Source: Candidatus Methanovirga aequatorialis
Lineage (GTDB): Archaea > Methanobacteriota > Methanobacteria > Methanobacteriales > Methanobacteriaceae
Assembly: GCA_031282205.1 (NCBI GenBank)
Contig: JAITEE010000039.1
Coordinates: 1 to 36,387, forward strand
Length of the DNA: 36,387 bases
Direction of reading: 5' to 3'
Under the pieces are notes generated by a model, which saw only the letters and a program-made list of their open reading frames with translations, was not told where the DNA came from and searched no databases. Below, in pieces: positions 16,434-26,676 of this stretch. The translations under genes and the position numbers were made by a program. Within the stretch, counting starts at the first letter, position 1. Every line of letters starts with the position of its first letter.

Positions 16434-17909
16434 CTATGAATCATTTTTCTGTAAATTAACTCTTTCAGTTAGTATGCAACGTTTTCCTTGATTACCTCCA
16501 ATTGGTACTTTAGGAGTCCCCATCGAATTCATACATCTTGCCATAATAGATGTTCCCAAGGCTAATCCATCAGATACGAATATTGTATCTTTAAATTTGT
16601 CTTTAACAAGATCAAGAATTAATTCTGGTTTTTTACCTGTGATTCCTGCTCTTCCTGTGATTCCAAGCACGGAGCCTTCAGATATAATATTCTCCTTAAA
16701 TGCAATATCGAGAACTCTTTTTACTATCAAAGCCGTCACATGATCCATTGTGGCAAATAGAGTAGGTAAACCTGATTCATTATAAAGCTCTCCACCTAAA
16801 TCTATGAGATCCTGAAGCTTATCACCATTGAAACCAACATCACATCCAATTAACGTTGTTCCTGCAGATTCAGCTGCAACAGGATCTAAAGGAACGGTTC
16901 CAAATCTATCAACATCCATCGGTACCCTCCTAATATCAATCAACTTATGAACTCTATCTGCATTTAACTTAGCTTTTTTCCAATTAGCTTTCTTTAGTAT
17001 ACTCTTTGAATATAAATCTATTGCCGCTCCTCCACTCTTATCAACTTGACCTGAGCCCTTAACAAGTGAATCAGCTATTACACCAGCCAAACCTAAAAAA
17101 TTCCCAACGGTATTGGCATATGGTTGAAAATCGTTCACTACCCTTCCAGCCAAAGTTGATCCAAAATCAATAGAAACACAGGGATTTCTATAATCTATAT
17201 CTGTCCATTTTGCACCCAATTTTATACCCGCAGTTATAAGTTCTCCTTCCATCTCATTAGCAACAACCTCTTTTCCTTTAGGTGGTAAAACACTGACAAC
17301 CGCACCATCAAACATCACCATATCCAATAAAGAATATTCTCTAATTCTCTCTGGTAATGAACTTGCAAACATTGCTGGAGCCATTTTACTTGGAGGAATA
17401 CCTGCATCCAAACATCCATTAGCCAAAGCAATGATTAATTTACCCCCTTCTTCTGCGGTTTTAAAACCAGCGGTTACACCTGTAGATCTAACAACAAAAT
17501 CCAAATTTTCATTTACATCAATATTTGCAGTTTTTAAACACTCATTAATTGTATTTTTAACCATTTCAGCTACCGATTCTTTTGTTAATTCAATACCCCA
17601 AACAGTCTTACCAAAAATCTCTTCTCCTTCTTTAGGAAGACGTATTTCTCTGGTCATTTTAACCGTTTTATTAATTATATAGCTATGACTGGTATTTAGG
17701 TTAGTCGCAGTAATGATACATTTTGTAGTCGTATTTCCAAGTTCAACTGATGCTGAAATATAATAAACATCAGGTTTCATTGCATATCCTGCACCTACAG
17801 TTTTAGAAGTGAATCCAGAAGCTAAAACATCAGAAATCTTCCTATATTTACTCTCTGCAATAACTGGCTTAGATCCAAAAAATTTTGTAATAAAAGACAT
17901 TTTAATCAC
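16434..17909 (-). CDS. methanogenesis marker protein 14
   Basis: 491 aa: 'SASVELGNTTTKCIITATNLNT', 'VVRSTGVTAGF', 'ALANGCLDAGIPPSKMAPAMF', 'GRAGITGKKPELILDLV'. Confidence 0.88.
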   Translation of the reverse strand: MIKMSFITKFFGSKPVIAESKYRKISDVLASGFTSKTVGAGYAMKPDVYYISASVELGNTTTKCIITATNLNTSHSYIINKTVKMTREIRLPKEGEEIFGKTVWGIELTKESVAEMVKNTINECLKTANIDVNENLDFVVRSTGVTAGFKTAEEGGKLIIALANGCLDAGIPPSKMAPAMFASSLPERIREYSLLDMVMFDGAVVSVLPPKGKEVVANEMEGELITAGIKLGAKWTDIDYRNPCVSIDFGSTLAGRVVNDFQPYANTVGNFLGLAGVIADSLVKGSGQVDKSGGAAIDLYSKSILKKANWKKAKLNADRVHKLIDIRRVPMDVDRFGTVPLDPVAAESAGTTLIGCDVGFNGDKLQDLIDLGGELYNESGLPTLFATMDHVTALIVKRVLDIAFKENIISEGSVLGITGRAGITGKKPELILDLVKDKFKDTIFVSDGLALGTSIMARCMNSMGTPKVPIGGNQGKRCILTERVNLQKNDS

Positions 17910-18325
17910 TATTCATCAATTAAATTCAATTGTTTCATGAATTCAGGGTCTGTATTTTCTTTGAATTAGATTATTTTTTCTATATATTGGGGGCCTTCAT
18001 AGATTCTTTCTTCTTATCAACTTCGTCAAAAAGTGTTTTACTACATTTAAATGGGTGTCTGTAAAAATATACTGAGACTATTTCCACCTTCTTGTAAAAA
18101 TACTCGTTAAAATCACTTGTTGTCTATGTTTTAAGGATTGAAAACTTAAATATATAATCGTAGTTATATAATAATAACCATATAAATCTATGTACCGTAT
18201 CCATGTCATGAACGTTAAATTTTAGATGTCGTCTTGTTTTACAAATAAATTTTTTTTTATTTGAATATTTTTTACGATTTTAAATAATAAGTAGTTCAAA
18301 AAAATAACAAATAAAGTCATATCAG

Positions 18326-19432
18326 TCAAAAATAAATTTCATGAAGTCCTAATGTTGGAATAAATGAAAGTCGTACAACAACATAAACAAAATAAATCAA
18401 TAAAAGAATCGTCCCATGGATCCTGGTCAATTTAAATTCATTAAGTTTCATTAAAAATAATATTAACATCATGACTCCTATCATCACTGGAAGGTCAAAT
18501 ATAATAGATTCAAGTTCAATTGGGATCTTAACAAATAATGTAGGTACACCTACACCTACAAGTATATTAAATATACAGCTACCAAATACGGTTCCTAACG
18601 ATATATCCTGAAGTCCTTTTATAGCAGACGTTAAGGTTACAAACAATTCAGGAAGCGTTGTAAATAGTGCCAATACAAATAATCCCATTGTGAGTTCAGG
18701 AACATGAAAATAACTTCCAAAATTCTCAATAGACCAAACTAAAGCTTCACATCCAATTGCTAAACCAACGATCCCCATTACAGATAATAAAATAGTTTTT
18801 AACAAAGAACTTTCTTTATCTTCATCAGAAGATAAAACTTCACAAACATCCGAAGTGGTTGACTTAGAATTGTTAGTCTTTAACTCGTCATCACATTCAA
18901 CAAGGATTTTATCTACAGTTTGACTGGAACCATCCTTTAATTTTAGAATTTGAAGTTTTTTCTCAGACTTGATTAAAACATTAAAATAACAAACGTAAGC
19001 TACGATCATGATAATGGACGCAACGAAAGAAATTGTTTTGTCTGAGAAGAAATATCCATAAGAGATGAAAGAAAAAAATATTAAACCAGTGATAACAGCC
19101 ATGACCCCATCTCTGTTTACAGACATTTCATCCGACTTAACAACACCAGCCACAATAGCTGTTATTCCAAGAATTCCAAGAGTATTCCATATATTTGCAC
19201 CAACAACAACACCAATACCTAACTCTCCTTCACCCTGTAAAGAAGCTATAAGGGCCGATCCAAATTCAGGTAGAGAAGTTCCAATAGCTGACGCTGTGAC
19301 CCCCAATATAATGTTTGATATGCCCAACGTCCTCCCAATAACCACAAGGTTATCTACAAACATACTCGCAGATTTTAAAATTAATAAAACAGATATTACA
19401 AATACAACACTCCACGCTAACAAATCCAGCAT
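18326..19432 (-). CDS. sodium/calcium exchanger (CaCA) family protein
   Basis: Two alpha-repeat motifs: 'GVTASAIGTSLPEFGSALIASLQGEGELGIGVVVGANIWN' and 'ALFTTLPELFVTLTSAIKGLQDISLGTVFGSCIFN'. Confidence 0.9.
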   Translation of the reverse strand: MLDLLAWSVVFVISVLLILKSASMFVDNLVVIGRTLGISNIILGVTASAIGTSLPEFGSALIASLQGEGELGIGVVVGANIWNTLGILGITAIVAGVVKSDEMSVNRDGVMAVITGLIFFSFISYGYFFSDKTISFVASIIMIVAYVCYFNVLIKSEKKLQILKLKDGSSQTVDKILVECDDELKTNNSKSTTSDVCEVLSSDEDKESSLLKTILLSVMGIVGLAIGCEALVWSIENFGSYFHVPELTMGLFVLALFTTLPELFVTLTSAIKGLQDISLGTVFGSCIFNILVGVGVPTLFVKIPIELESIIFDLPVMIGVMMLILFLMKLNEFKLTRIHGTILLLIYFVYVVVRLSFIPTLGLHEIYF

Positions 19433-19468
19433 TTATACATATCTCCAAAAATCCATATTATCAATATT

Positions 19469-19918
19469 TTACCCAGTGAACTCATTATCAACAGTTCTTA
19501 CTAAAAATATATCACATGGAGCATGATGCACAACCTTCTCAGATACACTGCCTAAAATATGTTTATCAATAATATTTTTCCCAGTTCCCAATATTATAAT
19601 TTCAACGTTCTTTTCTTTTGCAAAGTCAACAATTATCTCATTGGGTTTTCCTTTTTTCAAAACCTTTTTAAGGGAGATGTTAGGCTTATCTTCCAAATCA
19701 ATTAACTCCTCAAATTTATCCAGAAAATATCCCCCTCTTAATTTAAGCTCTTCAATCATTTCGTCTTTCACAGTTTGAGGAGTTAAAAAAGGAACAGAAT
19801 CATCCACCACGTATAGTGCAATGATTTCAGCATCTCTACCATCAATAAAGTTTATAGCGTGGTCAATTAATTGCTCCATATATTTACCCATAGTAGGAAT
19901 TAAGATTTTATTGTACAT
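19469..19918 (-). CDS. universal stress protein UspA family
   Basis: Probable start MYNKILIPTMG at 19918 (ORF track start 19999); 'IILGTGKNIIDKHILGSVSEKVVHHAPCDIFLVR' is the Usp ATP-binding/C-terminal motif. Confidence 0.88.
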   Translation of the reverse strand: MYNKILIPTMGKYMEQLIDHAINFIDGRDAEIIALYVVDDSVPFLTPQTVKDEMIEELKLRGGYFLDKFEELIDLEDKPNISLKKVLKKGKPNEIIVDFAKEKNVEIIILGTGKNIIDKHILGSVSEKVVHHAPCDIFLVRTVDNEFTG

Positions 19919-20087
19919 TAAAAAAACACCAACCAGTTGTTTTAATATAAAATTAACATTATTTTCATCTTTAAAAATATCCATGACAGTTAAATTCATT
20001 GTATTTGCAATATGAATAATAGTTTATTTCTTTTTCATGAAACAAACCATGTCTAATCTATGTAAAGCCGTTATACTCGCATAACAC

Positions 20088-21296
20088 CTACAAAAAGAAA
20101 ATTCTTACATAGGCGTATACAATATAGAAACCTATGAGAAGCAAACCTGAAATTCTATTAAGTTTCATATCATTAAATTTAAATAAAAGAATGGCTAATG
20201 CAATAACCAACAGCATTATGGGAGTATCAAAATATAGGGAAAGTGTTTCAACATGGATATTGTCAAAGAATGATAGAAGTCCAATTGGTATTAATATGTT
20301 AAAGGTAACGCTACCAAATATTGTTCCTAAAGATAAGTCATGAAGACCCTTCATAGCCGAAGATAAGGTTACAACCAATTCAGGAATACTGGTACCTATA
20401 GATAATGTGAACAATGCCATTATAGTCTCAGGAATACCTACAATACGGGACAGTTCAGTTGCACTATAAATTAAAAAATCACAAGCAACACCCAACGCTA
20501 CTATGGATACAGTCACTAAAATAACGTTCTTCAATTTGATTTTTTCCTTTTCTTCTACACCAACAGTACCATTTTCCATAAGTGATGAATCAACAATAAT
20601 CTCCTGTCTTTCATCTATAGCCCTTTCTTTTATATGACTAAGATCTTTCCTTTGATCTTTAATCAAAATCCTAAAATAATATAAATAAAGCAGTACCATG
20701 ATTAAAGATCCAACAACGATGGGGAAATTATGTGATATAATACCAACTTCCCCATCAGATAAAGTTGAAGGATTTGTAAACTCGGCAGCTAAAATCATGA
20801 CAAACAGCAACAGCACTCCTGTAACAACAGATACCAAACCATCACGATTTAAAGATTTCCTGTCCGCTTTAACAATACCTGTCACCGTAGCGGTTATACC
20901 AAATATTCCAGCTACATTCCATATATTAGATCCAATAACTATTCCAACACCAATATTAGAACTATGGTTTAGAGTTGCTAAAAGAGCCGAACCAAATTCG
21001 GGCAAGGAAGTTCCAATTGCTGAAGCAGTGACTCCCAATAATATTTGTGATACTCCAAGAGCAGCTCCAATTAAAGAAATATTTTCTATAAAAATATCTG
21101 CCGCTTTAATAACAACCATCAAAGACGCAATGAGAATTACTACATTAATGATAACATCTAACAAAAAAGAACTCCTTAATGCAATGGGATTATATGGTAT
21201 ACAATTATAATGAACTATAACAAAATTAAAACATAGATAAATCAAGCTATAAGAAATAATCAAGATATTTAATAAGTTTATTAATATAATCAACAA
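20088..21296 (-). CDS. sodium/calcium exchanger (CaCA) family protein, paralogue of 18326-19432
   Basis: 'LLGVTASAIGTSLPEFGSALLATLNHSSNIGVGIVIGSNIWN' and 'TLSIGTSIPELVVTLSSAMKGLHDLSLGTIFGSVTFN'. True start probably internal, near DVIINVVILI. Confidence 0.9.
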   Translation of the reverse strand: MLIILINLLNILIISYSLIYLCFNFVIVHYNCIPYNPIALRSSFLLDVIINVVILIASLMVVIKAADIFIENISLIGAALGVSQILLGVTASAIGTSLPEFGSALLATLNHSSNIGVGIVIGSNIWNVAGIFGITATVTGIVKADRKSLNRDGLVSVVTGVLLLFVMILAAEFTNPSTLSDGEVGIISHNFPIVVGSLIMVLLYLYYFRILIKDQRKDLSHIKERAIDERQEIIVDSSLMENGTVGVEEKEKIKLKNVILVTVSIVALGVACDFLIYSATELSRIVGIPETIMALFTLSIGTSIPELVVTLSSAMKGLHDLSLGTIFGSVTFNILIPIGLLSFFDNIHVETLSLYFDTPIMLLVIALAILLFKFNDMKLNRISGLLLIGFYIVYAYVRIFFL

Positions 21297-21504
21297 AGAT
21301 ATTTAGATTTGAGCATCATATTCAAGCTTATTCTAAAATTTGAACTCATTTACAGTATTATAAAATATTCTAAAACTTTAAAATAAAAATCTATAAAAAA
21401 CTATTACATTAAAGCCTATAAGAGAATATTACATTAAAGTTTAACTTTTTAAATATTTAATTAATAAGTTTTTCTATTTAACAAATTTTGAAAAATAAAA
21501 ATAA

Positions 21505-21552
21505 AAAAATTGGTTGGATGAAAAAATATAATATCTTAACATCCGAACCAAG
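21505..21552 (-). terminator. terminator-like hairpin downstream of mtrH
   Basis: ATTGGTTGGATG...CATCCGAACCAA inverted repeat (one bulge), followed in the minus direction by a T-rich tract (complement of AAAAATAAAAATAAAAAAA). Confidence 0.6.
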
Positions 21553-21578
21553 ATTTAAATTAACAGAGACATGGTTAT

Positions 21579-22520
21579 TTAAAGCATGACGTTTATTGGG
21601 TGGTCTTCTACAGTCTCAGTACCTATATCCTTAGCCGCTTCAGCTATAAATATATCTGCCATAGCACATGCAGGAAATGCAGTTTTAGCATTTTCAATAG
21701 GACCAAAAAGTACAAAATCACCGCCAGCCATTTGCTGAACAAGGTTTGAGCCAACATCACAAACAGGCCATGCTTTCATATTTTCCTCATTTTCCTTCTT
21801 GTACGTTCTTAACCAATCCCAAGCAGAAGGTACATTGTGAATACCAGAACCAACAGGTAATCCCCATTTACTTTTGACAGCGAAAGAAGTTCTTACAGCA
21901 ACTCCAGCACCTTGACCAAGAGGAGTTATAGCAACATCCATCAATGGTTTAGTAATACCACAGGATTCAGCCAATGGAAGTAAACCTTGATCGATTGTTC
22001 CAGCACCATCTTCCCATATTCCAATTTTACCCTCAACGGTAGGATTCATTGGGTTAAAACCTAAAACAATGGAAGCTGATAAGTCAGATTCTTTAACAGA
22101 TTCAATCTCATCTGCTTCTGCTGCCATGTTGATGGAGTTATAAATAGCTCTTTCTGAAATACCAGCTTCAGATGCATATTTAGCACCAGCAACTCTTGCA
22201 GCACCAGAAGTTGAATCTATAAGGAAAGGTGCATCTGTGAAATCACCTACAAATTCCAAGTACTTAACCAAAGCCTCTTCTGTTTGTCCAAAAACTTGAA
22301 CTAAACATGGATTTTTAGTCACGTCAGACATTTCCTCCATTGTTTTTATTCTTTCCTCTGCAGCATCTTTATCAAAAACACCTGCTTTTTCATCACTAAT
22401 AATATTATGACCACCATAAAAGATGGTTCCTGCTAAGACCGTTGGATATTCTCCTGGTTGACCTCCAATTTTCACACCAGCAATATCCAAAACTTCTTGT
22501 TCTTTATCAAATCTAAACAT
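21579..22520 (-). CDS. mtrH: tetrahydromethanopterin S-methyltransferase subunit H
   Basis: MFRFDKEQEVLDIAGVKIGGQPGEYPTVLAGTIFYGGHNI...; last gene of mtrEDCBAFGH. Confidence 0.97.
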   Translation of the reverse strand: MFRFDKEQEVLDIAGVKIGGQPGEYPTVLAGTIFYGGHNIISDEKAGVFDKDAAEERIKTMEEMSDVTKNPCLVQVFGQTEEALVKYLEFVGDFTDAPFLIDSTSGAARVAGAKYASEAGISERAIYNSINMAAEADEIESVKESDLSASIVLGFNPMNPTVEGKIGIWEDGAGTIDQGLLPLAESCGITKPLMDVAITPLGQGAGVAVRTSFAVKSKWGLPVGSGIHNVPSAWDWLRTYKKENEENMKAWPVCDVGSNLVQQMAGGDFVLFGPIENAKTAFPACAMADIFIAEAAKDIGTETVEDHPINVML

Positions 22521-22544
22521 TTATAAAAACCTCCACCTTAGAAT

Positions 22545-22778
22545 TTAAAGCCCTTTAAAAAAGTACATAAAGAAGTAATTAAATACAACAATTATTATTA
22601 TGCCTATTAATATACCGTATACTATACCTATATCTCTACCAAGTTGGTGACCCAATCTTTGATAGTATTCACCAACGGCGAACTCAACGTTCTCTTCAAT
22701 TTCATCTAGTTTTTCATTAGCTTTATTGAAGTCATCAGCAGAAACAAGTACTCTTGGTATTGCGTTTTCATCAGACAT
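22545..22778 (-). CDS. mtrG: tetrahydromethanopterin S-methyltransferase subunit G
   Basis: 77 aa, [40 protein letters not shown]; operon position. Confidence 0.95.
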   Translation of the reverse strand: MSDENAIPRVLVSADDFNKANEKLDEIEENVEFAVGEYYQRLGHQLGRDIGIVYGILIGIIIIVVFNYFFMYFFKGL

Positions 22779-22795
22779 TTAATAGCACCTCTTAA

Positions 22796-23002
22796 TTAAC
22801 CGCCACATAACTTGACCAACAATGGAATTACTAAAGCCAAAACAAAAGCAATTGTTACACCATACGTCATTCCAGTTACTCGTGTGCTGATTAAACCAGC
22901 GAATAATCTTCCATCTCTACCAATTAATTTGGATTTGTAATTAGCATCTTCAGCAACACTTCTAATGCCTTTTATATTAGGTTTATTTGAGAATTTAACC
23001 AT
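22796..23002 (-). CDS. mtrF: tetrahydromethanopterin S-methyltransferase subunit F
   Basis: 68 aa, NKPNIKGIRSVAEDANYKSKLIGRDGRLFAGLISTRVTG; operon position. Confidence 0.95.
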   Translation of the reverse strand: MVKFSNKPNIKGIRSVAEDANYKSKLIGRDGRLFAGLISTRVTGMTYGVTIAFVLALVIPLLVKLCGG

Positions 23003-23018
23003 TAATAAAACCTCCTAT

Positions 23019-23741
23019 CTATATAAACATAGCTATGCATCCAAATATTATGGTCATAACAAGTCCAATCATTATGCCTTGAACTTTTCCTGCGTAGGTT
23101 CCAGCGAACGTTCTTTGAACAGCACCAACCAATTTGATTTGAGTTTGAATATTCCTCATACGTGCTTCAATTAACGCTGTTTCAGCAGATACAGGTCTGA
23201 CTTCTTCACCATCATCTTCATCTTCACCATCATCATCCACAGAAATGAGAAGAGCTTCTTCTTCAAAGGCACCTGGATCTTTTTCTATACATTCTTTTAC
23301 TTTAGCTTCGATTTGACCAGCGTCTTCTACATCAATTAAATTTACAATTTCAACCTGTTGTTGGAATCTTTCAACTCCTTCATCGGGTACATTTTCAACA
23401 TAAGGAATAGCACCAGTCGCACCAACAATACTTCTTTTTTCAGGATCTACACCGTTTTGATGTAGTGCTTCAATACTTTGACCTGTAATATGTCCTTGAA
23501 CTTCAGATCCACATAATATTAGAAATCTAATATTTGGGTTGGAAATAATGTTAGCAACAACCTTCTCAACACCAAGATTTTCTGTTTTACAAGGTCCTGC
23601 AATAGCAGCACCAGCTGCAGCAGGAACATCTTCATTGTGAGATGCGAGTGTTGCAACAGCAACAGGACTCTCAGGATTTCCTGCAATATAATCTCCATTT
23701 ACAGGAGGCCAAGTATCTATAGTATCTTTCTTATCTACCAT
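23019..23741 (-). CDS. mtrA: tetrahydromethanopterin S-methyltransferase subunit A (corrinoid-binding)
   Basis: 240 aa, [79 protein letters not shown]. Confidence 0.97.
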   Translation of the reverse strand: MVDKKDTIDTWPPVNGDYIAGNPESPVAVATLASHNEDVPAAAGAAIAGPCKTENLGVEKVVANIISNPNIRFLILCGSEVQGHITGQSIEALHQNGVDPEKRSIVGATGAIPYVENVPDEGVERFQQQVEIVNLIDVEDAGQIEAKVKECIEKDPGAFEEEALLISVDDDGEDEDDGEEVRPVSAETALIEARMRNIQTQIKLVGAVQRTFAGTYAGKVQGIMIGLVMTIIFGCIAMFI

Positions 23742-24074
23742 CTATAAAACCCCCAAATAAAAGTGTAATACTGGAATTACAGCAAACAATATCAAAAGAC
23801 CTAATAAAAACCCATAAACTATATTAGTTAAGATACCAGCAGTTAAAAATACACCTTCCCTTTTTGGAAAAGCATCAATAGGAACCGTATTAGGATCCAA
23901 AGAATTAACTAACTCATTTGCCGCTAATTCCAAAGTTCCGATTTCTTTATTTATATCATCCATCGATAAAATTAAAACTTCCCTTCCAAGAGCTGCACCA
24001 ATTGAACCAGTAGATGGATCAAGTGTTAAACTATATTCAGGAACAATTTTAATCAAAGGTAACATTTCAACCAT
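23742..24074 (-). CDS. mtrB: tetrahydromethanopterin S-methyltransferase subunit B
   Basis: 110 aa with C-terminal TM; between mtrC and mtrA. Confidence 0.95.
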   Translation of the reverse strand: MVEMLPLIKIVPEYSLTLDPSTGSIGAALGREVLILSMDDINKEIGTLELAANELVNSLDPNTVPIDAFPKREGVFLTAGILTNIVYGFLLGLLILFAVIPVLHFYLGVL

Positions 24075-24085
24075 GATTTTACCCC

Positions 24086-24919
24086 CTATTCCTCAACTTT
24101 AGGCCATAACCCTGCCCATTTAACAGATGCGGCCTCTTTATAGGATGCTGAAACATAGACTTTAAAGAGCACTATCCAGCCAATCAAACCAACAACGGAT
24201 ATAACCAAAGATGTAGGAATTCCAGCCCAATGAAGATCTGGATTTCCAATAGAGATAATACCAGTAATAACCATTGATAAAAATCCAGTTGCACCTGCCA
24301 ATTTAAGAGTTCTCATTTGATTTTCATTTGGACCAAGACATGCATTGAACGGGTGTTGAATAGCCATTGTATTCATTATAAAGAATAATGCTATGTAACC
24401 AGGACCTACTACAAGAGATAATATTTTAACAAAGTCATAACTACCTGCAAAAGCTGCAGAAAAACCAAGAACAGATAACGCAGCAGCACCAGCAATTTCA
24501 GCAGTACATCTTTCCAAAACAGCGATTTTCATTTTAACAATCACTTTCGCAATAACGGCAACAATTAAACCCAAAAGCATAGATAAAACTAAGGCAAGAA
24601 CAGGACCAGCAATTGCAAATCCTTTTAATAAAGAACTTGATGCTATCGCAAGACCAGCCAAAGCCCCTATAATACCAATAGAAAGGGACATATAACCTAT
24701 AGAAGGTACACCAGTACCTAATCCATAACTTGCAACTCTTCTAATTGCATCAGCACCCCACACTATAGCACAAACTGCTCCAAGAGAAGCGAATGTTGGA
24801 CCAATAACAGGATTAATAGGAGCTAAGTATATACCAATCAATCCTCCAATTATACCTATGGCAATTAATAATTCACCAGAGATTGCAGAACCAGTAGAAC
24901 CTCCACCAGCAGCAGACAT
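24086..24919 (-). CDS. mtrC: tetrahydromethanopterin S-methyltransferase subunit C
   Basis: Likely start [18 protein letters not shown] at 24919, overlapping the mtrD stop (TAATG); the ORF-track start at 24985 lies inside mtrD. Confidence 0.95.
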   Translation of the reverse strand: MSAAGGGSTGSAISGELLIAIGIIGGLIGIYLAPINPVIGPTFASLGAVCAIVWGADAIRRVASYGLGTGVPSIGYMSLSIGIIGALAGLAIASSSLLKGFAIAGPVLALVLSMLLGLIVAVIAKVIVKMKIAVLERCTAEIAGAAALSVLGFSAAFAGSYDFVKILSLVVGPGYIALFFIMNTMAIQHPFNACLGPNENQMRTLKLAGATGFLSMVITGIISIGNPDLHWAGIPTSLVISVVGLIGWIVLFKVYVSASYKEAASVKWAGLWPKVEE

Positions 24920-25623
24920 TATACAACACCTCCAAGAGTTAAAGCATATACAAATACAGCCATAATAACAGAAGCTATACCACAAGCAACGATTCCACTA
25001 CCAACTCTCTTAAATTTAGGATCATGGAATCCTTCAATAGTACCTCCAATATTATAGGAAGCAATAACAGAATTTATGAAAAATATACTCACGGATACGA
25101 TGGCCGCTAACCCACCAGCAATTTCGGGGCTGATTCCTGATAATCCACCAAAAGTATTATTAAGTGAATAGTACAATAATCCTCCACCAGCACCACCAAG
25201 TAAACCACCGATGATACCACTGACAAAACAGACCGTAGGAATACCATGACCTTCAGTACCAGAAGTCACGTATTTTTCTTGATTTCTACCAGTGATTGGG
25301 TCAAATTCAACCTTAGCAGAAGAAGGCACAACACCAACACCAAAAATGTAGATTATGTTAGCAACCAACATTGTAATTCCCATCATCATCATCGCTCCAA
25401 CTGCACCACCCAAAGCAATCATCCAAGGTGGTTGGCCTGTCATAGATGCAGCAGTGATTAAACCAGTTAATCCAGCACCTGCTGCAAGCATTGCAGTACC
25501 AGTTCCAACACCAGTAGCTGTAGCCATAGCCGCAGGAGCACCTCCTACAGGTATGAAGTGTACACCTCCACCAATGAGAATTCCACCAACAGTAATGAAA
25601 ATAATTAAAGTTATAGGATCCAT
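24919..25623 (-). CDS. mtrD: tetrahydromethanopterin S-methyltransferase subunit D
   Basis: Likely start MDPITLIIFITVGGILIGGGVHFIPVGGAPAAMATATGVGTG at 25623. Confidence 0.95.
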   Translation of the reverse strand: MDPITLIIFITVGGILIGGGVHFIPVGGAPAAMATATGVGTGTAMLAAGAGLTGLITAASMTGQPPWMIALGGAVGAMMMMGITMLVANIIYIFGVGVVPSSAKVEFDPITGRNQEKYVTSGTEGHGIPTVCFVSGIIGGLLGGAGGGLLYYSLNNTFGGLSGISPEIAGGLAAIVSVSIFFINSVIASYNIGGTIEGFHDPKFKRVGSGIVACGIASVIMAVFVYALTLGGVV

Positions 25624-25636
25624 AAATGAAAACCTC

Positions 25637-26515
25637 CTAATCCTCTTTATATGGTCCATATTTATTTCTTGCAAAATTCTCAAGCCTCTCATTGAGAACA
25701 AAAACTATAAGAACTATAATAAGACCAGCAATTAAACCACCGAACAATCCAAAAACAGCAGTTATCCAAAAACTTAAAAAGACAATAGCACCGAAACAAA
25801 AACCAGTTAAAGGTCCACCAAACTTAGCACAGAAATTACCAACATCAATAGAGTTTCTTGCACCTAATTCAGCTTTAGTGGTAATGTCTCCATGAACAGC
25901 TACTGGAATACCTCCACCAAACGGATATTGTTGAAATTCTCTTTCAGCACCATAATGTACATCTCCAGTTGAAGAACCAATTGCACCAAGAGTAATACCC
26001 CATAAAACAGCCAACAATGGAAGAGGGAATGGATTTAAAGGGTTACCATTAATTGGCATGATCATCAAAGAACTAATACCTACAATACAAAAGTAGGTTA
26101 TAAAACCATGTCCAGCAATAGGACCTAAGGATTGCATTAAAGCATCCATAAACAATGGTTGTCCAAATTGGGATTGACTTACAATCCTACCCATATGAGA
26201 AGTGACTGTATAAACTACATGAACTAAAGCACCAACTGCAGCACCAACAGCTACTGCAAGAATCGGTATTAAATGTAAATTCATTAAAACAAATGCAACA
26301 GTTCCTGCAATACCACAAAAAGCACCATAAGCAAGTGGTTCACCAGAAATAGCTTTATTTAAAAACCGGTGTAAATGTCCCATCTGAGGAGCAAGCTGAA
26401 CTTGTGAGTTAGGGTTACTCTGAGAACCAACATCAGATTCTAAATCTTCTGATGCTCCAGCAATAGTAGCAGCCGCACCCATTAATGCAACAACACCTAA
26501 TGTCAAAGGATCCAT
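25637..26515 (-). CDS. mtrE: tetrahydromethanopterin S-methyltransferase subunit E
   Basis: Likely start MDPLTLGVVALMGAAATIAGASEDLESDVGSQSNPNSQVQLAPQMGHLHR at 26515. Confidence 0.96.
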   Translation of the reverse strand: MDPLTLGVVALMGAAATIAGASEDLESDVGSQSNPNSQVQLAPQMGHLHRFLNKAISGEPLAYGAFCGIAGTVAFVLMNLHLIPILAVAVGAAVGALVHVVYTVTSHMGRIVSQSQFGQPLFMDALMQSLGPIAGHGFITYFCIVGISSLMIMPINGNPLNPFPLPLLAVLWGITLGAIGSSTGDVHYGAEREFQQYPFGGGIPVAVHGDITTKAELGARNSIDVGNFCAKFGGPLTGFCFGAIVFLSFWITAVFGLFGGLIAGLIIVLIVFVLNERLENFARNKYGPYKED

Positions 26516-26631
26516 ATTTTTTTCCTCCAAAATACAAAATTTCCATTTAATCAAATATTTAACTAACCATATTTTATCTAAAAGAGAACATTAAGTTGCT
26601 TTTTGACAAGCTTAAATGTTTTCTAATTATT

Positions 26632-26676
26632 TCAAAAAAAAAGAAAAGAAAATAAATAGGTGTTCTAACACCTATT
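26632..26676 (-). terminator. intrinsic terminator/attenuator-like hairpin between mcrA and mtrE
   Basis: Perfect 10-bp inverted repeat AATAGGTGTT-CT-AACACCTATT (26655-26676) overlapping the mcrA TAG stop. In transcript orientation it is followed by a U-rich tract (complement of AAAAAAAAAGAAAAGAAAATA). Confidence 0.75.

Noticed and set aside
17912-18062. Possible degenerate ORF pieces on the minus strand (HPFKCSKTLFDEVDKKKESMKAPNI*, ENTDPEFMKQLNLIDE*)
   Set aside because: Too short, interrupted and unidentifiable; could be chance in AT-rich DNA.
19065-19526. 153-aa plus-strand ORF
   Set aside because: Antisense of the second CaCA exchanger and UspA 3' end.
20698-21210. 170-aa plus-strand ORF opposite the CaCA exchanger
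   Set aside because: Antisense of a well-supported gene; no recognisable domain.
22965-23174. 69-aa plus-strand ORF at the mtrF/mtrA junction
   Set aside because: Antisense to mtrA/mtrF, no support.
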